Assembly: GCA_020846575.1 (NCBI GenBank) | Contig: JADLDQ010000345.1 | Coordinates: 1 to 6,633, forward strand | DNA: 6,633 nucleotides | Source of the DNA: Burkholderiales bacterium | GTDB taxonomy: Bacteria; Pseudomonadota; Gammaproteobacteria; Burkholderiales; SG8-39 | Direction: 5' to 3' | In this document: positions 1-6,329 of the stretch, one piece after another | How positions within the stretch are numbered: position 1 is the stretch's first letter | Layout of the letters: each line of letters begins with the position of its first letter | The notes under the pieces: generated by a model | The model's input: the letters and a program-made list of their open reading frames with translations, nothing else | Told to the model about the DNA's origin: nothing | Database searches by the model: none | Made by a program: the position numbers and the translations under genes

Positions 1-880
1 GCCACACCAGGAGCAGGCTCTGCTCGAAGGCGAGCGGCGCGCCGCGCACGGCGCCCTGCACCTGGGTCGCGAACACCACGCCGAAGGTGCGAGTCGCGGG
101 CTGCAGCATGCCGAGCACCGCCTCGCCGAAGAGCGTTCCCGGGGACAGGCGCGACAGCGCCAGCTGCAATTCGATCTGCTGCGGGTTCTGTATGCCAAGC
201 AGCAGCGCGACTTCGGTCGGCGGATAGGCGATCTCGGCGATGAAGCGCGCCATCAGCGGCCACAGGAGCGAGAGCAGCAGCCACGCGCCCAGCGCCGAAA
301 GCGCCGCCGTTGCGGGTGAGCGGCACACGACCGAGCACAGCATCGCGACCGCCAGCCAGACCCCGCCATAGGCGACCGCCACGCACAGGAACACGATTCC
401 GCGCGCGACTTCCTCGCCGCTCGGCGGAACGCCCAGCCGCCACAGGCCCAGGCCGATGATCAGCAGCCACAGGGTCACCAGGCCCACCGCTAGGGTCGCG
501 AGGCCCCCGGCGAACTTGCCCAGCAGCAGCGCGTCCCGGTAGATCGGCTGCGCCAGCACCCGGCTCATGGTGCGCCGGTTGAACTCCCCGTTGATGCTGT
601 CGAACGCGAGGCCGATCGCCATCAGCGGGATGAGAAAGGTCAGCACCGCAAGGAACGAGGGCATCGATTCGCGCGCGTCGGTGAAAAGGCGCAGGAACAG
701 GAACGGATCCGACGCGGTGGTGGTGCGCAGGCCCTGAATCGTCATGAACACCGCGCCGATACCGGTGAGCAGGATCAGCCATTCCAGCACCAGCATGCGC
801 GGGCTGCGCAAGTGGTCGGAGAACTCCTTGGCGAAGACGATGCCGAAGCCTTTCCAGGGGGAACCGCTACGCCGTGCCAT
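1..880 (-). CDS. ABC-2 type transporter permease, partial (C-terminus beyond left edge)
   Basis: Membrane subunit of an ABC transporter; 293 residues are visible and the C-terminus lies off the window. About five hydrophobic segments can be read, near residues 33-52, 75-93, 123-149, 161-185 and 191-210, and a sixth begins at the cut edge. Between segments 2 and 3 lies a polar stretch containing FDSINGEFNRRTMSRVL followed by QPIYRDALLLGK. This is the typical cytoplasmic coupling segment of NosY-like ABC-2 permeases, where an E/R-rich GT or RTM motif precedes a P-x-x-R sequence. The ATG at 880 is chosen because a GAGG lies at 887-890, six bases upstream, and the protein begins with a short basic cytoplasmic tail. 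The start overlaps the ATPase gene by 14 bases, so the two are probably translationally coupled and form one transporter. The substrate cannot be read from the sequence. Family assignment is firm; function is not. Confidence 0.9.
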   Translation of the reverse strand, partial: MARRSGSPWKGFGIVFAKEFSDHLRSPRMLVLEWLILLTGIGAVFMTIQGLRTTTASDPFLFLRLFTDARESMPSFLAVLTFLIPLMAIGLAFDSINGEFNRRTMSRVLAQPIYRDALLLGKFAGGLATLAVGLVTLWLLIIGLGLWRLGVPPSGEEVARGIVFLCVAVAYGGVWLAVAMLCSVVCRSPATAALSALGAWLLLSLLWPLMARFIAEIAYPPTEVALLLGIQNPQQIELQLALSRLSPGTLFGEAVLGMLQPATRTFGVVFATQVQGAVRGAPLAFEQSLLLVW

Positions 881-1826
881 GGGCCGCCTCGCCGTGCAGG
901 GATTCGAAATAGCGCCGGTAGATCTCGTCCAGGCTCGGATCGACGCTCGCCAGTTGCAGGATCGGCGCGCCGGCATCGACCATGGCGCGCGCCACCGCCT
1001 GGCGCACGTCGTGCAGCGCGAGCAAGCGCAGGCACCCGGGCCGCAGAGCCTGCACCTTGTTGACGCCCTCCAGCGATGCGAGCAGCCTGGAAAGCGCCCC
1101 CTCGTCGGGCGCAGACTCGACCTCCAGGGTGTAGCCCCCGCCCAGCACCCGGGCCGCCAGTTCGCGCACGCTGCCCTCGATGGCGATGCGGCCGCGGTTG
1201 AACAGCGCCACCCGGTCGCAGACCGCCTGCACCCGGTCGAGGATGTGCGAGGAGAGCAGGATCGCCATGCCGTCGTCCCGGAGCATGCGGATCATCTCGA
1301 GCAGCTCGAAGGTCGACGGAGGGTCCAGGCCGTTGGTCGGCTCGTCCAGGATGGCGACCTTCGCACCTTTCATCAGGATCTCGGCGATGCCCAGCCGCTG
1401 GCGCATGCCGCGCGAGTAGGTGGCGACCTTGCTGTGCGCCACCTCGCTCAGCCGCACGCGGCCGAGGGCGCGGTCGATACGCGATGGGAGTTCGTCCGGG
1501 TCGATGCCGGCGAGCCGGCCCGTGTAGCGCAGGTTGGCGCGGGCCGACAGGTTGTCGTAGAACCCGACCATGTCCGGAAGGTAGGCGACGCGTTCCTTCA
1601 CCGCCAGCGGATCGCGCATCGGGTCGGCGCCGCATATCGAGATGCGACCTTCGTCCACCTCGGTGAGCCCCATCAGCATCAGGATGGTGGTGGTCTTGCC
1701 GGCGCCGTTCGGACCCAGCAGCCCGAAGATCTCCCCCTCGCGCACGCTCAGGTCGACGCCGTCCACGGCGACGGCCCTGCCGTAGCGCTTGCGCAGGCCG
1801 CGCGCCTCGATCAGAACTTCGCTCAT
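867..1826 (-). CDS. ABC transporter ATP-binding protein
   Basis: Cytoplasmic ATPase that would drive the adjacent ABC-2 permease; 319 residues, a usual length for this subfamily (about 300-320). Visible motifs in order: Walker A GPNGAGKTT (38-46), signature YSRGMRQR (137-144), Walker B VAILDEP (157-163), D-loop GLD (166-168) and H-loop His194 in SSH. The signature is the S-[RK]-G-M form common in DrrA/NosF-like exporters rather than LSGGQ, and the Q-loop position reads LPD (83-85) with no glutamine, also common in that group. Residues from about 220 form the C-terminal extension typical of such ATPases. The ATG at 1826 is supported by GGAGG at 1831-1835, four bases upstream. It follows the NEW3-protein gene by 19 bases and overlaps the permease gene by 14 bases, a tight operon. 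Import or export and the cargo are not determinable; homology favours export or membrane-protein handling. Confidence 0.95.
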   Translation of the reverse strand: MSEVLIEARGLRKRYGRAVAVDGVDLSVREGEIFGLLGPNGAGKTTTILMLMGLTEVDEGRISICGADPMRDPLAVKERVAYLPDMVGFYDNLSARANLRYTGRLAGIDPDELPSRIDRALGRVRLSEVAHSKVATYSRGMRQRLGIAEILMKGAKVAILDEPTNGLDPPSTFELLEMIRMLRDDGMAILLSSHILDRVQAVCDRVALFNRGRIAIEGSVRELAARVLGGGYTLEVESAPDEGALSRLLASLEGVNKVQALRPGCLRLLALHDVRQAVARAMVDAGAPILQLASVDPSLDEIYRRYFESLHGEAAHGTA

Positions 1827-1845
1827 GGCGCCTCCGGGGCGGCGC

Positions 1846-3057
1846 TCACCTGCGGCCGAAGCGGGCGACCGCGCCGACCGAGAGCAGCAGCGCGATGGCG
1901 ATGATCGCCACGCCCGCCACGCCCCACAGCGTGGAAGTGGTCACGCTGATGCGGAAATCCGCCGAGGCCGACTCGCTTCCGCTCGCGGCGCGCAAGGTCG
2001 CCATGTAGTCGCCGGCGATCGCCTTCGCCGAGGGCGTGACGATGGCCTGCACCGGCAGCTTCTGCCCGGGCGCGAGCGCCGGGATGACGCGCGGCTCGAT
2101 CTCGATCTTCCCGTCTCCCGGCGGACTGCTGGAGAGCGTGACCTCGGCGGCCGGCGCGGTGCCGGTGTTCTCGACGATCGCGTTGAGCGGGGTGGCCTTG
2201 CCGGCCTCGGCCTCGCCCGAGAGGCGGCCGTCCTCGGTACTGATGCGCAGCTTGGGCGCGCCGGTGATCTGGACCGACATCGGCGCGCTCGCCTGTGCGC
2301 CGTCGGCCGCGGCGCTGACCACCAGGGGATACTCGCCCGCCGCGGTGGTGTCCGCGGGCTGGACCTTGAATTTCAGTTCCTTGCTCTGGCCGGCCTCGAT
2401 GGGGATGGAGCCGATCTCCTGTGAGCCGAAATTCTCGCTGAAGCTCGCCTGGAAGCCCTGGGGCGCCTGGGCGGAGAGCTTCACCAGCGCGTCCCGGTCG
2501 CTTTCGTTGTGCACCGTGAACGGAAACTCGAAGCTGGTGCGGGCCGAGCCACGCTGCGAGGGCAGCTTGGACTTCAGCGTGAGCCGCGGTGGCAGCGACT
2601 GGCCGATGATGATGTCGATCGGCAGCTCGGCGCTCCTGTCGCCGCCCTTTGCCGAGAGCACCAGCCGCTGGCTTCCCTTCTGCGCCTTCGCCGGCACCTC
2701 CAACCGCAGCTGCAGCGCCACCGACTCGTTGGTCCCCGGCATGGCCGCGGCCACCGGCACCCCGCCGCCCAGGAGCGTCGCCTTCCAGCCCTGGGGAACG
2801 CCGCTCACGCCCAGCGACACGCGCTGCGGCGCGAGCTCGGTGTTCTGCAGCTTCACCTTCACCGTCGCGGTCTCGCCGGCGCGCACCGCCATCGCCGGAA
2901 AGTCCGTGGTCATCCACAACCCGGCGATCTTGGCGGGCTCGGCTGCCCAGGCAGCTTGCGCGAGGGCTGCCAGCAGCAGCCCGCGGAATACGGCGCGGAA
3001 TACGGCGCGACAAACCGCCGCAACGCCCGGCTCCGCATTGAATCCTACCGTCGACAT
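1846..3057 (-). CDS. Membrane-anchored NEW3-domain protein, partner of the ABC system
   Basis: A 403-residue exported protein with one C-terminal anchor. A basic N-region (R17, R21, R25) and the hydrophobic stretch GLLLAALAQAAWA end at a probable signal peptidase site after A38. Three Ig-like beta-rich repeats follow, at about 46-150, 155-265 and 268-372. The last carries the features of a NEW3 domain: VENTGTAPAAEVTL (295-308), a LAPGQ turn (328-332) and IAGDYMATLRA (347-357). A hydrophobic helix at about 377-397 and a short basic tail FGRR end the protein, so the repeats should face the periplasm. The ATG at 3057 is chosen because GGAGG lies at 3063-3067, five bases upstream, and the signal peptide begins there, although the frame stays open further upstream. 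NEW3 proteins are often encoded beside an ABC ATPase and ABC-2 permease, as here; their molecular role is unknown, and a substrate-binding or wall-contacting function is inference only. Confidence 0.9.
   Translation of the reverse strand: MSTVGFNAEPGVAAVCRAVFRAVFRGLLLAALAQAAWAAEPAKIAGLWMTTDFPAMAVRAGETATVKVKLQNTELAPQRVSLGVSGVPQGWKATLLGGGVPVAAAMPGTNESVALQLRLEVPAKAQKGSQRLVLSAKGGDRSAELPIDIIIGQSLPPRLTLKSKLPSQRGSARTSFEFPFTVHNESDRDALVKLSAQAPQGFQASFSENFGSQEIGSIPIEAGQSKELKFKVQPADTTAAGEYPLVVSAAADGAQASAPMSVQITGAPKLRISTEDGRLSGEAEAGKATPLNAIVENTGTAPAAEVTLSSSPPGDGKIEIEPRVIPALAPGQKLPVQAIVTPSAKAIAGDYMATLRAASGSESASADFRISVTTSTLWGVAGVAIIAIALLLSVGAVARFGRR
2983..3006. repeat. Perfect 12-base tandem duplication in the NEW3-protein signal peptide
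   Basis: Two exact copies of gcggaatacggc lie head to tail, followed by a further partial gcg. Being a multiple of three it keeps the frame and gives AVFRAVFR (residues 18-25) just before the hydrophobic core of the signal peptide, adding a second arginine to the positive N-region. It looks like a recent slippage duplication. Confidence 0.85.
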
Positions 3058-3188
3058 TCTCACCTCCAACCGGTCATCTGCAACTTGGGGACACGCTTTT
3101 TGACACAGCCGCGCCGGCATTTCAAGGGGGCAGGGGCCGGATCGACCTCCCCTTGGACCATCCGTGTCCGCCCGGGTTCGCACCGCTA
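3058..3188 (-). promoter_or_regulatory. 131-base intergenic region, possible promoter of the NEW3-ABC operon
   Basis: This is the only gap over 25 bases in the window, so it is the likeliest place for the promoter of the NEW3-ATPase-permease genes and for the end of the upstream transcript. On the minus strand a TTGAAA (3125 to 3120) could act as a -35 element, but the A-rich stretch about 17 bases downstream (CAAAAA, 3102 to 3097) is a poor -10 match. A GGAGG ribosome-binding site sits at 3063-3067. An inverted repeat lies inside the region and is listed separately. No tRNA, riboswitch or small gene was recognised. The promoter call is weak and rests mainly on position. Confidence 0.3.
3123..3155. 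repeat. Inverted repeat, possible stem-loop between transcription units
   Basis: The arms caagggg (3123-3129) and ccccttg (3149-3155) are perfect 7-base complements separated by 19 bases that are themselves GC-rich. In the minus-strand transcript this could fold after the cyclophilin stop codon. It is followed by GAAATG rather than a U-run, so it does not meet the form of an intrinsic terminator; it could be an mRNA-stabilising hairpin, an operator or chance in GC-rich DNA. Confidence 0.35.
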
Positions 3189-4733
3189 TCAGAACTTCTC
3201 GACCCAGAACCCCATGCCCGGCTGCAGCGCGAGCGCCGGCGCGGGCGGGGTGCCGCCGGCGAAGTCCTGGAAGCCGTTGTTCGCCGCGTACTGCGCGCTG
3301 CTCAAAGGCGCCCCGGGCTGTTCGAGCTGCGGCGCATAGAAGTACCACTTCGAGCGCGCCGCGTCCCAGGCCCAGAGAGATTCGAAATTGACCGGCCCCG
3401 CGCCCACCGCGGCATTGAACTGTACCGGCGTCATGTGGGCGCCGATCGACAGCAGATTGAACGACTGGGGCAGGGCATCGAACGCGGGCGCATCGAGATC
3501 GAAGGATCCACCGACCCGGGGCGCCAGGCCGAACGGCGCGGTTGCGCTCACCCAGTAGCCCGCGCCCGGCGCCAGGGTGGTGAGCACCTCGTAGCCGTTG
3601 GCGAGCGCGTATGCGGCGCTTTGCGCGGCCGTGAACTGCGGCGTGTGGAAGCGCCACTTGCGCGCCGCCGCGTTCCAGGCCCACACCGCCTCGACCCTGT
3701 CGCTCACCCCTGTGATCGCCGCGTCGGCGGCGCCGAACGTGGCGAGCACGTCGATCGCTTCGTCGAGGGAGTTGCCGGCGAGGTTGAACCCGAGCACGTA
3801 CACCGGTGCGACCATCGCCATGCCCGGCGCCAGCGTCGTCGCGCTGGCGGCGTCGGACGGCGGCGAACAGTTGCCCGCCGCGTCGCAGGCCCGTACGGTG
3901 TAGGCGTAAGTGCTCGAGGCCGCGAGGCCGGTGTCGCTGAAGGCCGTGGCCTCGGTGGTCGCGATCAAGGCGCCGTCGCGGCGAACCTCGTAGGCGGTGA
4001 CCGCGACGTTGTCGCCGGCTGCGCTCCAGGCGAGGTTGATGCGCGAGGCCGCGACGGCGGTCGCCGACAGCCCTGCGGGTACGGCGGGCGGCTGCGTATC
4101 CAGCACCGTGACGGCGCTCAGGAGCACCAGGTTGGGCCCGGTGATCGGTCCGGACGGTACGCTGATCAGGGGCAGCTCGCCGAAGGGTCCGCTGCCGCCA
4201 CTGTTGGCATTCACGATGGGCAGTGCGGCGATGGCATCGACGACCTGCATGCCGCCGCCGATCACCTGCCCGAATACCGTGAATCCCCCGTTCTGGTTGT
4301 CCAGATTCGCCGAATTGTCCGCGAGGTTGAAGAACCACTGGCTGGTGGCGCTGTTCGGGTCGCCTCCCAGCTTGGCCATGGCGATGGTGCCGCGCAGGTT
4401 GGAGCGGGTGGGGCTGAACTCGTTGAGCACCGGCGGGTTGGTGGGAACGGCGGACGCCGAGCCGCTCGCCGAGCCGCTCGCATCGCTCCACCGGAATCCG
4501 CCCCCCTGGATGATGAACCCGGGCACACTGCGGTGGATGAAGGAGGCGGCATAGGCGCCGCTTGCCACGTAGGCGAGGAAGTTGGCCACGGTCGCCGGGG
4601 CCTGCGCGTCGAAGAGCTGCACGTCGATGTCGCCGAGGGGGGTGTGCATGCGCACCGTGGTGGCCGGGGCGCCGGCGGTCCAGAACGCCGCCAGCAGCGC
4701 CAGGGTGCAGGCGACTCGCAGCGCGCGTCGCAT
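3189..4733 (-). CDS. Secreted multidomain cyclophilin-type peptidyl-prolyl isomerase (cyclophilin, FN3, two repeat modules)
   Basis: A 514-residue protein predicted to catalyse proline cis-trans isomerisation outside the cytoplasm. A signal peptide (hydrophobic 8-20, probable cleavage after A24 in GAPA) leads into a cyclophilin domain at about 26-205. Catalytic-site residues can be aligned to human CypA: R68 (R55), F73 (F60), Q76 (Q63) in FIHRSVPGFIIQGGG, Q132 and F134 (Q111, F113) in SQWFF, and the closing VFGQV at 153-157. A Gly/Ser/Ala insertion occupies about 84-95. An FN3 domain spans about 212-302 with a likely disulfide pair C283/C289. Two related modules of about 90 residues follow (311-402 and 422-514), each with FNL, WAW, KW and a terminal G-[YF]-W-V. 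Ordinary bacterial cyclophilins have about 165-190 residues, so most of this protein is extra. The ATG at 4733 fits the signal peptide, but no clear Shine-Dalgarno sequence precedes it; it lies 23 bases after hpaI. Client proteins are unknown; extra modules suggest binding or surface attachment. Confidence 0.92.
   Translation of the reverse strand: MRRALRVACTLALLAAFWTAGAPATTVRMHTPLGDIDVQLFDAQAPATVANFLAYVASGAYAASFIHRSVPGFIIQGGGFRWSDASGSASGSASAVPTNPPVLNEFSPTRSNLRGTIAMAKLGGDPNSATSQWFFNLADNSANLDNQNGGFTVFGQVIGGGMQVVDAIAALPIVNANSGGSGPFGELPLISVPSGPITGPNLVLLSAVTVLDTQPPAVPAGLSATAVAASRINLAWSAAGDNVAVTAYEVRRDGALIATTEATAFSDTGLAASSTYAYTVRACDAAGNCSPPSDAASATTLAPGMAMVAPVYVLGFNLAGNSLDEAIDVLATFGAADAAITGVSDRVEAVWAWNAAARKWRFHTPQFTAAQSAAYALANGYEVLTTLAPGAGYWVSATAPFGLAPRVGGSFDLDAPAFDALPQSFNLLSIGAHMTPVQFNAAVGAGPVNFESLWAWDAARSKWYFYAPQLEQPGAPLSSAQYAANNGFQDFAGGTPPAPALALQPGMGFWVEKF
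3192..3803 (-). repeat. Region encoding two diverged copies of a W-rich ~90-residue module
   Basis: The C-terminal 200 residues of the cyclophilin protein contain the same pattern twice. Copy 1 (residues 311-402) has FNL at 316-318, WAW at 351-353, KW at 359-360 followed by F-x-T-P-Q, YALANGY, and GYWV at 392-395. Copy 2 (422-514) has FNL at 425-427, WAW at 454-456, KW at 462-463 followed by F-Y-A-P-Q, YAANNGF, and GFWV at 508-511. The copies have diverged greatly outside these anchors. I recall similar modules at the ends of secreted betaproteobacterial proteins but know no assigned function. Confidence 0.75.
4456..4479. repeat. Perfect 12-base tandem duplication encoding GSAS-type linker in the cyclophilin domain
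   Basis: Two exact adjacent copies of gccgagccgctc keep the reading frame and produce the SGSASGSASA stretch at about residues 86-95. This low-complexity loop follows the active-site strand IIQGGGFRW, at a surface loop where cyclophilins tolerate insertions. Confidence 0.85.
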
Positions 4734-4756
4734 CGGGCGGCCGGCCTGTGGCTCGC

Positions 4757-5521
4757 TCAGTCTCGGAACTTCGCGAGCAGCTTCTCGGACTCGCGCGCCA
4801 GGATCACGGTGTCGGTGCCCACGGCGACGAACTGGGCGCCAAGCGACAGCCAGTGCTTCGCGTGTTCCTCGACGCCCGTCAGGATGCCGGGGGCCTTGCC
4901 GGCCTTGCGGATGCGCCGGATCGCGTCGTCGATCAGCGGCATCACCTTCGGGTTGGAAGTCTCGCCGGCGTAGCCGAGCGAGGCGTGCAGGTCGCCGGGC
5001 CCGATGAAAACGCCGTCCACCCCGTCCACCGCGGCGATCGCCTCGAGGTTCTCCAGGCCGGGCGCGGTCTCGATCTGCACCAGCACGCAGATCTCCTCGT
5101 GCGCGCGCTTCGCGTAGGCGGGGATGCGCCCGAAGCGTGTCGCCCGCGTCACCGCCGACACCCCGCGCACGCCGGCCGGCGGGTAGCGGGTGTAGGCCAC
5201 CGCGTTGCTCGCTTCCGCGGCCGTCTGCACGTAGGGCACCAGCAGCGACTGCGCGCCCACGTCCAGGACGCGCTTGATGGCGACCATGTCGTTCCAGGGC
5301 ACCCGCACCACCGAGGCACTGGGGTAGGGCGCCGCGGCCTGGAGCTGGGCGAGCACGTTCTCCAGGTCGGCGGGCGAGTGCTCGGTGTCGATCAGGATCC
5401 AGTCGTAGCCCGCGCCCGCGATCGCCTCCAGGGCGTAGGGCGCGGCGAGCGTGGACCACAGGCCGATCTGCGCGCGGCCCTGCGCCAGCGCGCGCTTGAA
5501 GGTGTTGACCGGCAGCTCCAT
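4757..5521 (-). CDS. hpaI: 4-hydroxy-2-oxoheptane-1,7-dioate aldolase (HpcH/HpaI family)
   Basis: Class II, metal-dependent aldolase of the homoprotocatechuate meta-cleavage pathway. It splits 4-hydroxy-2-oxoheptane-1,7-dioate into pyruvate and succinate semialdehyde in the cytoplasm. The 254 residues match the family length (E. coli HpaI is about 262). Residues corresponding to the known E. coli active site are present: catalytic H48 in DTEHSP, R73 in VVRVPWND, metal ligands E151 in VQIET and D177 in GPGDLHASLGY. Family motifs YPPAGVRG (113-120) and VFIGPGD (171-177) are intact. The ATG at 5521 matches the usual N-terminus (NTFKRALAQG); no Shine-Dalgarno sequence is visible, but the hpaH stop codon ends only five bases upstream, so translation is probably coupled to hpaH. 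A 2-keto-3-deoxy-sugar-acid aldolase of the same family is the alternative; the adjacent hpaH argues strongly for HpaI. Confidence 0.93.
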   Translation of the reverse strand: MELPVNTFKRALAQGRAQIGLWSTLAAPYALEAIAGAGYDWILIDTEHSPADLENVLAQLQAAAPYPSASVVRVPWNDMVAIKRVLDVGAQSLLVPYVQTAAEASNAVAYTRYPPAGVRGVSAVTRATRFGRIPAYAKRAHEEICVLVQIETAPGLENLEAIAAVDGVDGVFIGPGDLHASLGYAGETSNPKVMPLIDDAIRRIRKAGKAPGILTGVEEHAKHWLSLGAQFVAVGTDTVILARESEKLLAKFRD

Positions 5522-5526
5522 CGAAG

Positions 5527-6309
5527 TCACACGAACTGGACCGTGACCGCGCCCAGCGGCCCGAAATCGGCGTGCAGGGTATCCCCCCTGTTCGCCCACA
5601 CGGGGCGGATGAACGACCCCGAGAGCATCACCTGCCCGGCCTCCAGGCGCGCGCCGAAGCGCCCGATCTTGTTGGCGAGCCACGCGATCCCGAGCGCCGG
5701 GTGGCCGAGAACGCCGGCGGCCACACCGGTCTCCTCGATCTCGGCGTTGCGGTACATGATTCCCCCCACCCAGCGCAGGTCCACGTCCATCGGCCGCACC
5801 GGGCGGCCGCCCATCACCAGCCCGGCGGCCGCGCCGTTGTCGGCCACGGTGTCGAAGATCTTGCGCGGGTTCTGTACCCGCGCGTCGATGATCTCGATCG
5901 AGGGCACCACGTACTCGGTGGCGCGCAGCACGTCGGTGAGCCCCACGCCCGGACCCTGGAGCGGCTTTCCGAGCACGAAGCTCAGCTCCAGCTCGACCCG
6001 CGGTACGCAGTAGCCGGCGTGCGCCACCTTGCCGCCGTCCTCGACGCGCATGTCGTCCAGCAGCGTGCCGTAGTCGGGCTCGTCGATCTGCGAGGACTGC
6101 TGCATCGCCTTGGAGGTGAGGCCGATCTTGTTGCCGATCTTGCTGCGGCCGGCGGCGATCTTGTGCTGGGTCACGAGGTCCGCGATCGCGTAGGCGTCCT
6201 CGATGGTGATCTCCGGCCAGGTCTTGGAGAGCTGAATCACCGGCTTTCGGGTGCGCTCGGCCTCCAGCAGCTGGTCGCGGGCCGTCTTCCTTTCGTCTTC
6301 CGACATCAT
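5527..6309 (-). CDS. hpaH: 2-oxohept-4-ene-1,7-dioate hydratase
   Basis: Cytoplasmic hydratase of the 4-hydroxyphenylacetate/homoprotocatechuate pathway, adding water to 2-oxohept-4-ene-1,7-dioate to form the substrate of the next gene's aldolase. The 260 residues belong to the metal-dependent hydratase/FAH-related family. Visible family motifs are NKIGLTSKAMQ (60-70), EPDYGTLLDDM (77-87), the acidic metal ligands E106 and E108 in VPRVELELSF and E139 in VPSIEIIDAR, then KIFDTVADN (150-158), GGRP (167-170) and EETGVAAGVLGHP (192-204). Compared with E. coli HpaH as I remember it, the loop after IDAR is several residues shorter. The first of two adjacent ATG codons (6309) is chosen because AAAGGA ends nine bases upstream, better spaced than for the second. 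It follows acnA by 20 bases and precedes hpaI by 5. Related hydratases such as the 2-oxopent-4-enoate enzymes are possible but fit less well. Confidence 0.93.
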   Translation of the reverse strand: MMSEDERKTARDQLLEAERTRKPVIQLSKTWPEITIEDAYAIADLVTQHKIAAGRSKIGNKIGLTSKAMQQSSQIDEPDYGTLLDDMRVEDGGKVAHAGYCVPRVELELSFVLGKPLQGPGVGLTDVLRATEYVVPSIEIIDARVQNPRKIFDTVADNGAAAGLVMGGRPVRPMDVDLRWVGGIMYRNAEIEETGVAAGVLGHPALGIAWLANKIGRFGARLEAGQVMLSGSFIRPVWANRGDTLHADFGPLGAVTVQFV

Positions 6310-6329
6310 CTCGAGCGTTCCTTTCGGTT

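Noticed and set aside
744..1904. A 386-codon open frame on the plus strand opposite the ABC ATPase and permease genes
   Set aside because: Its composition is a low-information mix of Arg, His, Gln and Asp with no motif, while the opposite strand encodes a full ABC ATPase with all expected motifs.
3100..3128. Plus-strand promoter with TTGACA at 3100-3105
   Set aside because: No -10-like sequence occurs at 16-18 bases spacing and no plus-strand gene follows.
3123..3155. Intrinsic terminator after the cyclophilin gene
   Set aside because: A 7-base stem exists but has a 19-base loop and no following U-run in the direction of transcription; kept only as an inverted repeat.
1846..4491. The NEW3-protein frame stays open upstream through the intergenic gap and much of the cyclophilin gene, suggesting an 881-residue fusion
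   Set aside because: The upstream part is Arg-rich nonsense out of frame with the cyclophilin, and a strong GGAGG site, ATG and signal peptide occur at 3057, giving a complete 403-residue protein.
3153..4973. A 606-codon open frame on the plus strand opposite the cyclophilin gene
   Set aside because: It is rich in Arg, Gly, His and Ala with no recognisable domain, spans the ends of two clear minus-strand genes and the intergenic gap, and is the expected antisense shadow of GC-rich coding DNA.
4562..6013. A 483-codon open frame on the plus strand opposite hpaI and hpaH
   Set aside because: Antisense to two strongly recognisable enzymes; no signal, domain or plausible codon use of its own.
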